From: Collinsella sp. TM09-10AT | Lineage (GTDB): Bacteria > Actinomycetota > Coriobacteriia > Coriobacteriales > Coriobacteriaceae | Direction of reading: 5' to 3' | Length of the DNA: 64,000 bases | NCBI RefSeq assembly: GCF_003436275.1 | Contig: NZ_QSOP01000008.1 | Span: 1 to 64,000, forward strand | In this document: positions 17,243 to 25,859 of the stretch, one piece after another | Position numbering within the stretch: position 1 is the first letter of the stretch | How the letters are laid out: every line of letters begins with the position of its first letter | Made by a program: the position numbers and the translations under genes | The notes under the pieces: model-generated | What the model was told of the DNA's origin: nothing | What the model saw: only the letters and a program-made list of their open reading frames with translations | Database searches by the model: none

Positions 17243-18304
17243 ATGGAGAGGATACTCGGCGTTAATCTCTCTGGCTGGTTTATTCCCGAGCCTTGGGTGA
17301 CCCCGTCGCTGTACGCGGCGACCGGTGCATCCAACGCGGCTGAGCTACAGGAGGCCATGGGTACCGCCGCCTATAACGAGCGCATGCGCCGCCATTACGA
17401 GACGTTTGTGAGCGAGGACGATTTTCGCCGCATGGCGCAGATCGGTCTCAATGCCGTGCGTCTGCCGGTGCCCTGGTATGCCTTTGGCTCACAGGAGTCC
17501 GATGCCTCCTACATATCGGTTGTCGATTACATCGACCGTGCAATTGAGTGGGCTGCCAAGTACGACATCCGCGTGCTGCTCGATCTGGCAACCGTGCCCG
17601 GTGGCCAGGGCGATTCCAACGATTCGCCCACCACGCCGGAGGCTGTTGCCGAGTGGCATTCGTCCACCAACGGCCGTCATGTCGCACTCGACGTGCTCGA
17701 GCGCTTGGCCGATCGCTATGGCGAGGCCGAGAGCCTGCTGGGCATTGAGCTGCTGGACACGCCGCAGATGAGCGTTCGCAAGAGCCTCTTCACCATGACG
17801 GATGGCATTCCCGCTCACTACCTGCGCAATTTCTATCGCGATGCCTACGAGCTCGTCCGTTCGTATATGCCCGAGGATAAGATCGTCGTCTTCTCGTCGT
17901 CGGGGCATCCCAGCGAGTGGAAGCATTTTATGCGCGGCGCCAAGTACAAGAACGTCTACATGGACCTTCACCTGTACCATTACCGCGACGAGTATGCGCT
18001 CGACATCACGAGCCCTCGCGGGCTGACGACGGCGATTTCGCGTAACAAGCGCGAGCTTAAAGAAGCGATTTCGACTGGGTTCCCCGTGCTGGTGGGCGAA
18101 TGGTCGGGCGCGGCGATCTTTGCCAACTCGTCGGTTACGCCCGAGGGCCGCAATGCCTACGAGCGCGTGTTTATCGCCAACCAGCTGGCTTCGTTTGCGC
18201 CGGCTGCCGGTTGGTTCTTCCAAACGTGGAAGACCGAGAAGCGCATTGCAGCATGGGACGCCCGCGCGGCGCTCGGTACGCTCGAGCGCGGCATGATTGA
18301 ATAG
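17243..18304 (+). CDS. GH5-family glycoside hydrolase-like protein lacking the NEP acid/base
   Basis: A 353-aa TIM-barrel protein related to GH5 exo-beta-1,3-glucanase-type enzymes: it begins GVNLSGWFIPEPWVTPSLY, keeps VRLPVPWYAFG and VLLDLATVPGGQ, and has the nucleophile motif VGEWSGA (E286). The conserved NEP motif that carries the acid/base Glu reads LDTP here (D172, T173), so the usual proton donor is absent. It has no signal peptide and is probably cytoplasmic. The ATG at 17243 follows GAAGGGGG; the longer frame has no ribosome site. Either activity is lost or another residue serves as acid. rsmI begins six bases after its stop. Confidence 0.8.
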   Translation: MERILGVNLSGWFIPEPWVTPSLYAATGASNAAELQEAMGTAAYNERMRRHYETFVSEDDFRRMAQIGLNAVRLPVPWYAFGSQESDASYISVVDYIDRAIEWAAKYDIRVLLDLATVPGGQGDSNDSPTTPEAVAEWHSSTNGRHVALDVLERLADRYGEAESLLGIELLDTPQMSVRKSLFTMTDGIPAHYLRNFYRDAYELVRSYMPEDKIVVFSSSGHPSEWKHFMRGAKYKNVYMDLHLYHYRDEYALDITSPRGLTTAISRNKRELKEAISTGFPVLVGEWSGAAIFANSSVTPEGRNAYERVFIANQLASFAPAAGWFFQTWKTEKRIAAWDARAALGTLERGMIE

Positions 18305-18310
18305 GTTGAT

Positions 18311-19189
18311 ATGACGCAAAACAGCGCCCATACGGGCAAACTCTATGTGGTCGGCACGCCCATCGGCAACCTGGGTGACCTGTCCCCGCGCGTTGGCGAG
18401 GCCTTTGCCGCTGCCGATGTCATCTGCTGCGAAGACACGCGTGTGACGTCAAAGCTGCTGATGCACCTGGGCATTTCCAAGCCGCTTGTCCGTTGCGACG
18501 AGAATGTGATCGCTAGCCGCGCTGCCGGCCTGGTCGACCGTCTGCTGGCGGGGGAGACCCTCGCCTTTGCCTCGGACGCCGGCATGCCGAGCGTGTCCGA
18601 TCCCGGCCAGGCGCTGGTCGAGGCGGCGCGTGAGGCCGATTTGCCCGTCGAAGTTATTCCCGGGCCCTCTGCTTGCGTCACGGCGCTTGTTTCGTCCGGC
18701 ATTCCCTGCGAGCATTTTTTCTTCGAGGGCTTTTTGGGCCGAAAGCACGGCGACCGTGTGCGCCGTTTGCAGCGCCTTGCCGTGGTGCCCGGCGCACTCA
18801 TCTTCTACGAGTCTCCACATCGCATCGTGGCGACGCTCGAGGCCGTGGCGGAGGTCTTTCCCCAGCGTGAGGTTGCCGTCTGCCGCGAACTCACCAAGCT
18901 GCACGAGGAGGTCTTGCGCGGGCCCGCTGACCAGCTTGCCGAGGAGCTGCGTGCTCGCGGCGAGGTAAAGGGCGAGATTGCGCTGGTCATCGCGCCGCCG
19001 AGCGAGGATGAGGAGGCCGGCATCGCGCCGGTTGGCGCTGCGGTAGCGGATCCCGACGAGGCCCTGCGCGAGGATATCCGCGCCGCGCTCGAGGAGGGGG
19101 AGCCCGCGTCTGCGGTGGCCAAGCGCCTGTCTCAGAAGTATTCGCGCCGCAAGCGCGATGTCTATGCCATGGTGCTCGATATGCAATAG
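18311..19189 (+). CDS. rsmI: 16S rRNA (cytidine1402-2'-O)-methyltransferase
   Basis: A 292-aa SAM-dependent enzyme that 2'-O-methylates C1402 in the decoding centre of 16S rRNA. The N-terminal signature LYVVGTPIGNLGDLSPR and CEDTR, the PGPSA segment and FFEGFLGRK are typical of the tetrapyrrole-methylase fold subgroup RsmI. A C-terminal helical extension ends KYSRRKRDVYAMVLDMQ. It follows the GH5-like gene closely and probably shares its transcript. Confidence 0.95.
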   Translation: MTQNSAHTGKLYVVGTPIGNLGDLSPRVGEAFAAADVICCEDTRVTSKLLMHLGISKPLVRCDENVIASRAAGLVDRLLAGETLAFASDAGMPSVSDPGQALVEAAREADLPVEVIPGPSACVTALVSSGIPCEHFFFEGFLGRKHGDRVRRLQRLAVVPGALIFYESPHRIVATLEAVAEVFPQREVAVCRELTKLHEEVLRGPADQLAEELRARGEVKGEIALVIAPPSEDEEAGIAPVGAAVADPDEALREDIRAALEEGEPASAVAKRLSQKYSRRKRDVYAMVLDMQ

Positions 19190-19258
19190 ATGGAGGATAT
19201 CCAGCCCTTGCGCTAGAATCATCCTCTGTATGCAACGTTTTTCTGGAGGACAAACCCC

Positions 19259-20860
19259 ATGGATCAAAGCAAGCCTTCGTTCTTTATCACGACGCCCATC
19301 TACTACGTCAACGCCGATCCGCACCTGGGCACGGCTTATTCCACCATCATCGCCGACGTTCAGGCTCGCTATCGCCGTTCCGCCGGCTATAACGTCAAGT
19401 TCCTGACCGGCATGGACGAGCACGGCGAGAAGGTCGCCGAGGCCGCAGCCAAGCATGGCATGACGCCGCAGGAGTGGACCGATAGCCAGGCCCCGCACTT
19501 CAAGGAGCTTTGGAGCAAGCTCGAGATTTCCAACGACGACTTCATCCGCACCACCGAGCCGCGCCAGCATCATGCCGTGCAGTATCTGTGGGAGCGCATG
19601 AAGGAGTCCGGTTACCTGTATAAGGGCAGCTACGACGGTTGGTATTGCGTGCCTGACGAGACCTACTTCACTGATACGCAGGTCCAGAAGGGCGACGAGG
19701 AGTACGGCAGCGTCGGCCAGCATCTATGCCCCGACTGCCACCGTCCGCTTGAGCGCGTGCAGGAGGAGTCCTACTTCTTTAAGCTTTCCGCCTTCCAGGA
19801 CAAGCTTCTCAAGCTCTATGACGAGCACCCCGACTTTGTCGAGCCTGCGTTCCGCATGAACGAGGTACGTAGCTTTGTCGAGGGCGGCCTTAACGACCTT
19901 TCCGTGAGCCGCACGAGCTTTGACTGGGGCATTCAGGTCCCGTTTGACGAGGGTCACGTGACCTACGTGTGGTTCGATGCGCTGCTCAACTATATGACGG
20001 CCGTCGGCTACGGTGTCGACACCGACGAGGCGCGTGCCGAGCTGGCCTATCGCTGGCCCGCGCAGTTCCACATCGTGGGTAAGGACATCATCCGCTTCCA
20101 CTGCGTCATTTGGCCCGCCATGCTCATGGCCATCGGCGAGGCCCTGCCCGAGCACGTCTTTGCCCACGGCTTCCTGACCGTGCGCAATGCCGAGACCGGC
20201 AAGGCCGAGAAGATGTCCAAGAGCCGCGGTAACGCCATCGCTCCGCAGGACGTTATCGACATGCTGGGCGTTGAGGGCTATCGCTATTACTTTATGACCG
20301 ACGTGGTCCCCGGCACCGACGGCGCCATCAGCTTCGATCGCATGGAGCAGGTCTACAACGCCGATCTGGCCAACAGCTGGGGCAACCTCATTTCGCGCTC
20401 GCTCAACATGAGCGCAAAGTACTTTGACGGCTGCGCCCCGGCTAAACCGGCGTCTGCCGACGCGTTCGATAACCCGCTGGCAAAGATTGCCGACGGTTTG
20501 GTCGAGCGCTACATGGCCAAGATGGACATGCTCGATTACGGCGGAGCCAAGGATGAGGTCATGGAGCTCATCCATGCCGCCAACCACTACATCGAGGACT
20601 CCGAGCCCTGGGCGCTTGCCAAGGACGAGGCCAAGGCTGACGAGCTGGCATTTGTGATTTACAACCTGCTCGAGGCCATCCGCATCGCCGCCCACCTGCT
20701 GATGCCGCTCATGCCTCAGACTTCTGTCGAGGCTCTGCGCCGCCTGTCCTGTGAGGGCGAGGCCGCGAGCGACGACCTCAAGGGCATTTGCGCTTGGGGC
20801 CTGCTTGCTGGTGGTCAGCCCGTCGAGAAGGGCGATCCGCTGTTCCCGCGTCTGGCGTAG
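19259..20860 (+). CDS. metG: Methionyl-tRNA synthetase
   Basis: A 533-aa class I synthetase that charges tRNA-Met. It opens with the HIGH-type motif PHLGTAYS, has a knuckle with one CPDC pair, and carries KMSKSRG as its KMSKS loop. The alpha-helical anticodon-binding domain ends the protein; the C-terminal dimerisation (Trbp111-like) domain found in longer MetRS is absent. GGAGG is nine bases before the ATG. Confidence 0.97.
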   Translation: MDQSKPSFFITTPIYYVNADPHLGTAYSTIIADVQARYRRSAGYNVKFLTGMDEHGEKVAEAAAKHGMTPQEWTDSQAPHFKELWSKLEISNDDFIRTTEPRQHHAVQYLWERMKESGYLYKGSYDGWYCVPDETYFTDTQVQKGDEEYGSVGQHLCPDCHRPLERVQEESYFFKLSAFQDKLLKLYDEHPDFVEPAFRMNEVRSFVEGGLNDLSVSRTSFDWGIQVPFDEGHVTYVWFDALLNYMTAVGYGVDTDEARAELAYRWPAQFHIVGKDIIRFHCVIWPAMLMAIGEALPEHVFAHGFLTVRNAETGKAEKMSKSRGNAIAPQDVIDMLGVEGYRYYFMTDVVPGTDGAISFDRMEQVYNADLANSWGNLISRSLNMSAKYFDGCAPAKPASADAFDNPLAKIADGLVERYMAKMDMLDYGGAKDEVMELIHAANHYIEDSEPWALAKDEAKADELAFVIYNLLEAIRIAAHLLMPLMPQTSVEALRRLSCEGEAASDDLKGICAWGLLAGGQPVEKGDPLFPRLA

Positions 20861-20902
20861 AGACCGCGCGAGCGCCATATCGGCAATTTGCTGTTTAGCT
20901 GT

Positions 20903-20934
20903 AAGGGCATGGCCGCCACGGTCCATGCCCTTTT
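20903..20934 (+). terminator. Intrinsic terminator of metG
   Basis: A perfect 10-bp stem (20903-20912 with 20923-20932) ends in a short T run. Confidence 0.88.
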
Positions 20935-20970
20935 GTTTCAAGACGCCGCCATCATGCTAAGGAGGCAACC

Positions 20971-21831
20971 ATGACAACTTCGCCTTTGGCAAACCCCACG
21001 GCCACCAGGGAGCTGCTGGAGGAGTTTGGCCTTGCGACCAAGCATCGCCTGGGCCAGAACTTTCTAATCGACAATCATGTGATCGAGCGTATCTGCGAGC
21101 TTGCCGAGCTTGCAGGTGACGAGCGCGTACTCGAGGTGGGTCCGGGTTGTGGAACGTTGACACTTGCGTTACTGCAGGAAGCGGCGTGCGTTACGTCCAT
21201 TGAGGCCGATCCCGAGCTTGAGCCGGTGCTCGATGCCCACGCCGCCGACTATGCCAACTTCCGCTTTATCATGGGCGATGCGCTCAAGGTGACGCCGGAG
21301 CAGATTGAGCAGGCCGCCGGTGGTGAACCCACGGTGTTTGTCGCGAATCTGCCCTATAACGTGGCGGCGACGATCATTCTTCAGTTCTTCCAGACGATGC
21401 CCGCGCTTAAGCGCGCTGTCGTCATGGTGCAAAAGGAGGTTGCCGATCGCATTGCCGCAGTGCCGGGCAACAAGACCTATGGCGGCTATACGGCAAAGCT
21501 CGGCCTGTATGCGCAGGTGACGGGTCGCTTTGAGGTGCCGCCGCGTTGCTTTATGCCGGCGCCGCACGTGGACTCGGCCGTCGTGCGTATCGACCGTGTT
21601 GACGGTGTGGTGCCCGAAGAACTCGATCGCGAATTTGTGGCCTGCGTGATTGACGCTGCATTTGCTCAGCGTCGCAAGACCATCCGCAATTCCATGAGCG
21701 CCAACGGTTTTGCCAAGGACGTGCTCGATGCCGCCTTTGAGGCTTGCGGTATCGCACCCACCACGCGCGCCGAGACGCTTGATGTTGCCGACTTTGTCCG
21801 TCTGGCCCAGGAGCTAATCCATGATGCCTAA
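20971..21831 (+). CDS. rsmA: 16S rRNA adenine N6-dimethyltransferase
   Basis: A 286-aa KsgA-family enzyme that dimethylates A1518 and A1519 near the 3' end of 16S rRNA. It shows LGQNFLID, the SAM-binding VLEVGPGCGTLT and the catalytic NLPYNVAA motif. AAGGAGG precedes the ATG. The 3' end overlaps tatD by 11 bases, so the two are translated from one mRNA. Confidence 0.97.
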   Translation: MTTSPLANPTATRELLEEFGLATKHRLGQNFLIDNHVIERICELAELAGDERVLEVGPGCGTLTLALLQEAACVTSIEADPELEPVLDAHAADYANFRFIMGDALKVTPEQIEQAAGGEPTVFVANLPYNVAATIILQFFQTMPALKRAVVMVQKEVADRIAAVPGNKTYGGYTAKLGLYAQVTGRFEVPPRCFMPAPHVDSAVVRIDRVDGVVPEELDREFVACVIDAAFAQRRKTIRNSMSANGFAKDVLDAAFEACGIAPTTRAETLDVADFVRLAQELIHDA

Positions 21832-22738
21832 TGCCGAACGCGTGACGTTTACCAAGAAAAAGAAGACAGTTGCTTGTCCCGTGCCCTTGGCACCGCTTGC
21901 TGACACGCATGCGCATCTGCTTTCGTTTTGGGGCAAAGAAGTGCCCGAGACACTCGTGCGCGCCAAAGCCGCGGGCATCGACCTGTTGGTGACGGTCTTC
22001 GATCCCATTGCCGATAAGCGCAGCGTGACGGACTATAGCGACTGGCTGACGCGCGAGATTCTGCCGATGCAGGATATCCCGCAGATCAAGTATCTTGCCG
22101 GCGTGCATCCGTATGGCGCGCCGGACTATACCGACGACGTTCACGCACAGGTCGTTGCCGCACTCGATGACCCCTTATGCGCCGGTATTGGCGAAATCGG
22201 CCTGGACTACCACATGGACTATGATGACGATATCGCGCCGGCACCTCTTAACGTGCAGATTGACTGCATGGCGCGCCAGCTCGAGCTTGCCGCGTGCCGT
22301 AACGTGCCGGTGGAGTTGCACCTGCGGCACGAGGACTCGGATGGGGAGCGCACCTCGCATATGGATGCGTACAACGTGCTTCGTGAGGTGGGCGTGCCCC
22401 AGGCCGGTTGTGTGCTGCACTGCTTTGGCGAGGACCGCGCCACGATGGAGCGCTTTGTGAAGCTGGGCTGCTATATCGCCTATGGTGGTGCGGCCACCTT
22501 TAAGCGCAACGACGACGTGCGCGAGGCATTTGCGGCGACCCCGCTCGACCGCATTTTGTTCGAGACGGATTGCCCGTATATGGCTCCGGAGCCCATCCGC
22601 GGTCTTGAATGCGAGCCCGCAATGATCTCCATTACGGCAAACGCGCTGGTTAACGACCGTGTCGATCGCACTGGTGAGGACGCCGAAACAATCGCGCAAG
22701 CCGCTTGGGAAAATGCCTGCAAACTTTTTCAAAAATAG
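21821..22738 (+). CDS. TatD-family metal-dependent hydrolase
   Basis: A 305-aa amidohydrolase-fold protein. Metal-binding motifs are visible: DTHAHL near the N-terminus, GEIGLDYH, the ELHLRHED region, CVLHCF and ETDCPYMAPEP. TatD proteins are DNases or related hydrolases. It begins inside the 3' end of rsmA, at either of two successive ATG codons; a basic 20-residue stretch precedes the catalytic domain. Confidence 0.9.
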   Translation: MMPNAERVTFTKKKKTVACPVPLAPLADTHAHLLSFWGKEVPETLVRAKAAGIDLLVTVFDPIADKRSVTDYSDWLTREILPMQDIPQIKYLAGVHPYGAPDYTDDVHAQVVAALDDPLCAGIGEIGLDYHMDYDDDIAPAPLNVQIDCMARQLELAACRNVPVELHLRHEDSDGERTSHMDAYNVLREVGVPQAGCVLHCFGEDRATMERFVKLGCYIAYGGAATFKRNDDVREAFAATPLDRILFETDCPYMAPEPIRGLECEPAMISITANALVNDRVDRTGEDAETIAQAAWENACKLFQK

Positions 22739-22741
22739 TTC

Positions 22742-22770
22742 TTGCGTTCGCGATGGCGCTCCGTTATTCT
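22742..22770 (+). promoter_or_regulatory. tRNA-Leu promoter
   Basis: TTGCGT (22742-22747), a 17-bp spacer and TATTCT (22765-22770) lie immediately after the tatD stop codon. Confidence 0.75.
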
Positions 22771-22781
22771 AATTCCTGCAC

Positions 22782-22868
22782 GCGGGCGTGGCGGAATTGG
22801 CAGACGCGTACGGTTCAGGTCCGTATGGGGGCAACCCCATGAAGGTTCAAGTCCTTTCGCCCGCACCA
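22782..22868 (+). tRNA. tRNA-Leu (CAG)
   Basis: A class II tRNA with perfect acceptor stem GCGGGCG/CGCCCGC, anticodon loop TTCAGGT (CAG), a long variable arm (ATGGGG-GCAA-CCCCAT) and encoded CCA. A terminator hairpin follows at 22880-22904. Confidence 0.97.
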
Positions 22869-23094
22869 TTGATTGAAAGAGCTCCCAGCAATGGGGGCTT
22901 TTTTGTTATGTGCCCATCGCAGGGACTTGAACCTGTGAAGGAGCGAGCGTCAAGAAAACGCGGAGCGTTTTTAGCGAGCTGGCGAGTCCGCCGGCAGGCG
23001 GGCGAAGCCGGTGCGGATCCGCGCAGCGGATAGGCGGACGTCCTTTCGCCCGCACCATGGATTGAAAGAGCTCCCAGCAATGGGAGCTCTTTTT
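22851..23094 (+). repeat. tRNA-Leu 3'-end duplication with antisense T-arm unit
   Basis: Bases 22851-22895 recur at 23040-23084 with one mismatch, 189 bp apart, and each copy runs into a terminator (second: 23067-23076 with 23081-23090). Bases 22923-22934 are the exact reverse complement of the Leu T-arm (22843-22854). Inside are the hairpin AAAACGC-GGA-GCGTTTT (22945-22961) and an outer pair GTCCGCC (22986-22992) with GGCGGAC (23033-23039). No gene is seen here. Confidence 0.9.
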
Positions 23095-23157
23095 GTTGTG
23101 CACGATCTCCTTGGACGGGTATCCTAGTACCAACGTGTGCCTATCAGAGGAGAGACC

Positions 23158-24096
23158 ATGCTGTTTTCCGGTATCATCGCCGCCCTTACCAGCCTTTTGA
23201 TTCCCATCATCATCCTGTTGCTGCTGCTCCCCAACGCCTGTTATGTCGTTGAACAGCAGCACGCCGTAATCATCGAGCGCTTGGGTAAGTTCAACCGTAT
23301 CGTCAACGCGGGCTTCCACGTGAAGGTGCCCGTGATCGACCGCAAGGCCGCCACGGTGAGCCTGCGCACCATGAAAAACGGTTTTGGCATCGACGTTAAG
23401 ACCCAGGACAACGTGACCATCGGTCTTGAGGTCTCCGCTCAGTACCACGTGAGCTACGACATGGGCGCCGGCCCGGCAGATTCGGGCATCTACAAGAGCT
23501 ACTACATGCTGCAGGAGCCCGTCGACCAGATGCGCGACTTCATCACCGACGCCCTGCGCTCCTCCATCCCCGTCTACACACTCGATGAGGTCTTTGCCAA
23601 GAAGGATGACATCGCCAAGGATGTCAACGCTACCGTTTCCGAGCAGATGGCCGCCTACGGCTTCACCCTCGTGTCGACGCTCATCACCAAAATCGCACTG
23701 CCGACCGAGGTTGAGAACTCCATGAACGACATCAACGCTGCCCAGCGCAAGCGCGCTGCCGCGCAGGAGCTCGCCGAGGCCGACCGCATCAAGCGCGTCA
23801 CCGAGGCGACCGCCGAGGCCGAGGCTATGGAAAAGGCGGGCGAGGGCATCGCCAACCAGCGCAAGGCCATCGCGCTGGGTATCAAAGATTCGCTCGAGAT
23901 CATCCAGGAGACGGGTGTCGGCAATGACGAGGCCAACCAACTGTTCATGTTTACGCAGTGGTCCGAGATGATGACGGAGTTCGCTCGCACGGGTAAAACC
24001 TCGACGGTCGTGCTGCCGAGCGACTTTTCGCAGTCGGCCTCGATGTTCGAGCAGATGCTGGCCGCCGGCAAAGTTCAAAACGATTCGAAGGAGTAG
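23158..24096 (+). CDS. SPFH/band 7 membrane protein (QmcA/stomatin-like)
   Basis: A 312-aa protein with an N-terminal membrane helix (about 5-27), a band 7 domain (VVEQQHAVIIERLGKFNRIV onward) and a C-terminal coiled coil rich in Ala, Glu and Lys. Such proteins scaffold membrane microdomains. The ATG at 23158 follows GAGGAGAG; the longer frame lacks a ribosome site. rlmH begins six bases after its stop. Confidence 0.88.
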   Translation: MLFSGIIAALTSLLIPIIILLLLLPNACYVVEQQHAVIIERLGKFNRIVNAGFHVKVPVIDRKAATVSLRTMKNGFGIDVKTQDNVTIGLEVSAQYHVSYDMGAGPADSGIYKSYYMLQEPVDQMRDFITDALRSSIPVYTLDEVFAKKDDIAKDVNATVSEQMAAYGFTLVSTLITKIALPTEVENSMNDINAAQRKRAAAQELAEADRIKRVTEATAEAEAMEKAGEGIANQRKAIALGIKDSLEIIQETGVGNDEANQLFMFTQWSEMMTEFARTGKTSTVVLPSDFSQSASMFEQMLAAGKVQNDSKE

Positions 24097-24102
24097 ACGC
24101 GC

Positions 24103-24573
24103 GTGAAATACACCGTCGTTTGCGTCGGTAAGCTCAAGGAGCGCTTTTGGAAGGACGCGTGCGCTGAGTACACCAAGCGCCTAGGTGCCTATGCCAAGGT
24201 GGATATCCGCGAGGTGGCCGATATCGACCCGGCTAAGGCGGGCGGCGTGGATGCCGCGCGCGACAAGGAGGGGGCGGCGATTCTTGCCGCCTTGCCATCT
24301 CGAGCGCATGTGATCCTGCTGGCTATCGAGGGCAAGGAGCGCTCGAGCGAGGAGTTTTCGGCGAGGCTCGACGATCTTATGCTGCGAGGCAGCAGCGACA
24401 TTGCCTTTGTAATCGGCGGTTCGGACGGCGTGAGCGATGACGTGCGCGCACGAGCCGACGAGATGCTCAGCTTTGGACGCATTACCTTGCCGCATAACCT
24501 GGCGCGTGTGGTGCTGCTGGAGCAGATTTACCGTGCCTGCAAGATCAGTCGTGGCGAGCCGTATCACAAATAG
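24103..24573 (+). CDS. rlmH: 23S rRNA pseudouridine1915 N3-methyltransferase
   Basis: A 156-aa SPOUT methyltransferase that acts on Psi1915 in helix 69 of 23S rRNA. It starts KYTVVCVGKLKERFW, has the knot motif FVIGGSDGVSDDV and ends SRGEPYHK, as in RlmH. The start is GTG, with AAGGAG overlapping the end of the preceding gene. Confidence 0.96.
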   Translation: MKYTVVCVGKLKERFWKDACAEYTKRLGAYAKVDIREVADIDPAKAGGVDAARDKEGAAILAALPSRAHVILLAIEGKERSSEEFSARLDDLMLRGSSDIAFVIGGSDGVSDDVRARADEMLSFGRITLPHNLARVVLLEQIYRACKISRGEPYHK

Positions 24574-24646
24574 GTCGGCAATACGAAACAATGGCGTGGG
24601 ACAATACCTTTCGTTTTGAGGAATGTGTCTGAAAGGACTATGCGAT

Positions 24647-25417
24647 ATGAAGATTGGATTTGTCGGTTTTGGCAATATGGCGAGCGCTATGGCCGATGGC
24701 TGGATCGCTGCCGGTGTAGCTGCGAGCGACATGTGCGCCTGCGCGGGTCGCTACGACGCACTGGTTGAGCGTTGCGAGGTGCGCGGCATGGTCGCCTGCC
24801 ACGATGCCGCCGAGGTTGTCGCCGCATCCGATATCGTGGTCGCTGCGGTCAAACCGTACATGATCGAGAAGGTATTCGCCCCGCTCAAGGATGCTCTTGC
24901 CAAAAAGGTCGTTCTGTCGGTTGCCTGGACCTGGGACAGTGCCAAGTGGGAGCAGGTCCTGCCGGGCGTCGCGCATATCTCGACGGTGCCCAACACGCCG
25001 GTTTCGGTGGGCGAGGGCGTCATCGCCTGCGAGAAGGCTTCGACGCTTAACGACGAGCAGCGTGCTGTGGTGCTCGACCTGCTCGGTAAGCTTGGCGCTG
25101 TCGTCGAGCTCGACACAAGCCTGCTGTTTGTGGGCGGCACGGTGGGTGGTTGCGCTCCGGCGTTTGTCGCCATGGCAATCGAGGCCCTGGGCGATGCGGC
25201 GGTCAAGCACGGTATCCCGCGTGCGGATGCTTATCGCATTGTGAGCCAGATGGTGCTGGGTACGGCAAAGCTGCAGCTTGCAACTGGCCAGCATCCTGCG
25301 GCGATGAAGGATGCCGTATGCTCGCCCGGCGGTGCCACCATCAAGGGCGTCGTTGCACTCGAGGACGCCGGCATGCGCAGCGCCCTGGTCAAGGCAATCG
25401 ACGCAACCCTCCAGTAA
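24647..25417 (+). CDS. proC: Pyrroline-5-carboxylate reductase
   Basis: A 256-aa NAD(P)H-dependent enzyme that makes proline from pyrroline-5-carboxylate. The Rossmann motif GFVGFGNMASAM opens the protein, VVAAVKPYMI follows, and the C-terminal dimerisation domain includes the region around CSPGGATIKGVVALE. The ATG at 24647 is about eleven bases after AAAGGA and fits the family N-terminus better than the upstream frame. Confidence 0.95.
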   Translation: MKIGFVGFGNMASAMADGWIAAGVAASDMCACAGRYDALVERCEVRGMVACHDAAEVVAASDIVVAAVKPYMIEKVFAPLKDALAKKVVLSVAWTWDSAKWEQVLPGVAHISTVPNTPVSVGEGVIACEKASTLNDEQRAVVLDLLGKLGAVVELDTSLLFVGGTVGGCAPAFVAMAIEALGDAAVKHGIPRADAYRIVSQMVLGTAKLQLATGQHPAAMKDAVCSPGGATIKGVVALEDAGMRSALVKAIDATLQ

Positions 25418-25423
25418 AACCGA

Positions 25424-25570
25424 CCAAAAAAGGGACAGTTTATTTTGGCAGGTTTTTCCTGCGGTTTTGTCCTTTTAGCGAAAAGTGCCCCGCAACTGGC
25501 TCAATTCCAGTTGCGGGGCACTTGCGTTTGCCCAGATAAAACCGACCAAAATAAACCTGTCCCTTTTTGG
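25424..25570. repeat. Nested long inverted repeat between convergent genes
   Basis: Outer arms 25424-25448 and 25546-25570 pair over about 24 bp with two small bulges. A perfect inner 17-bp hairpin lies at 25483-25499 with 25507-25523. The element lies between proC and the convergent small gene and ends within five bases of that gene's stop, so it may terminate both transcripts. Confidence 0.85.
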
Positions 25571-25574
25571 CAGG

Positions 25575-25748
25575 TTAGTCCCAGAAGCTGTCTTCTTCGT
25601 CCTCGGACTTGGGGCCGCGGTCGACATACATCTTATGGGTGCGCTTCTCCATTACAAAGGCAATAATCGCAAACAGCAGGATGCCGCCGGCGAAAAGGAT
25701 GGCAAAACCGGTGCGGGTGCCAAACAAAAAGGAAAAAACTGCGTCCAT
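25575..25748 (-). CDS. Small single-pass membrane protein, 57 aa
   Basis: The minus strand encodes MDAVFSFLFGTRTGFAILFA at its N-terminus, continuing through a hydrophobic helix (about residues 13-34) into a charged tail that ends EDEEDSFWD. An AGAAGG ribosome site lies six bases before the ATG. The protein looks real: one clean membrane helix, basic residues after it and an acidic tail. I do not recognise a function. It is divergent from serS and convergent with proC. Confidence 0.72.
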   Translation of the reverse strand: MDAVFSFLFGTRTGFAILFAGGILLFAIIAFVMEKRTHKMYVDRGPKSEDEEDSFWD

Positions 25749-25859
25749 TGGGTGCCTTCTTGCGTAGTTGAGTTGGGTCGTAAACGCTCATAAGTATATA
25801 CTTGCCCATACATGTACAAGGTTGCAACCTAAATGGAATGTATATCGCCGGAGGATCTA

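Noticed and set aside
25485-25793. 102-aa plus-strand frame after proC
   Set aside because: It crosses an inverted repeat and is antisense to a convincing small membrane protein gene.
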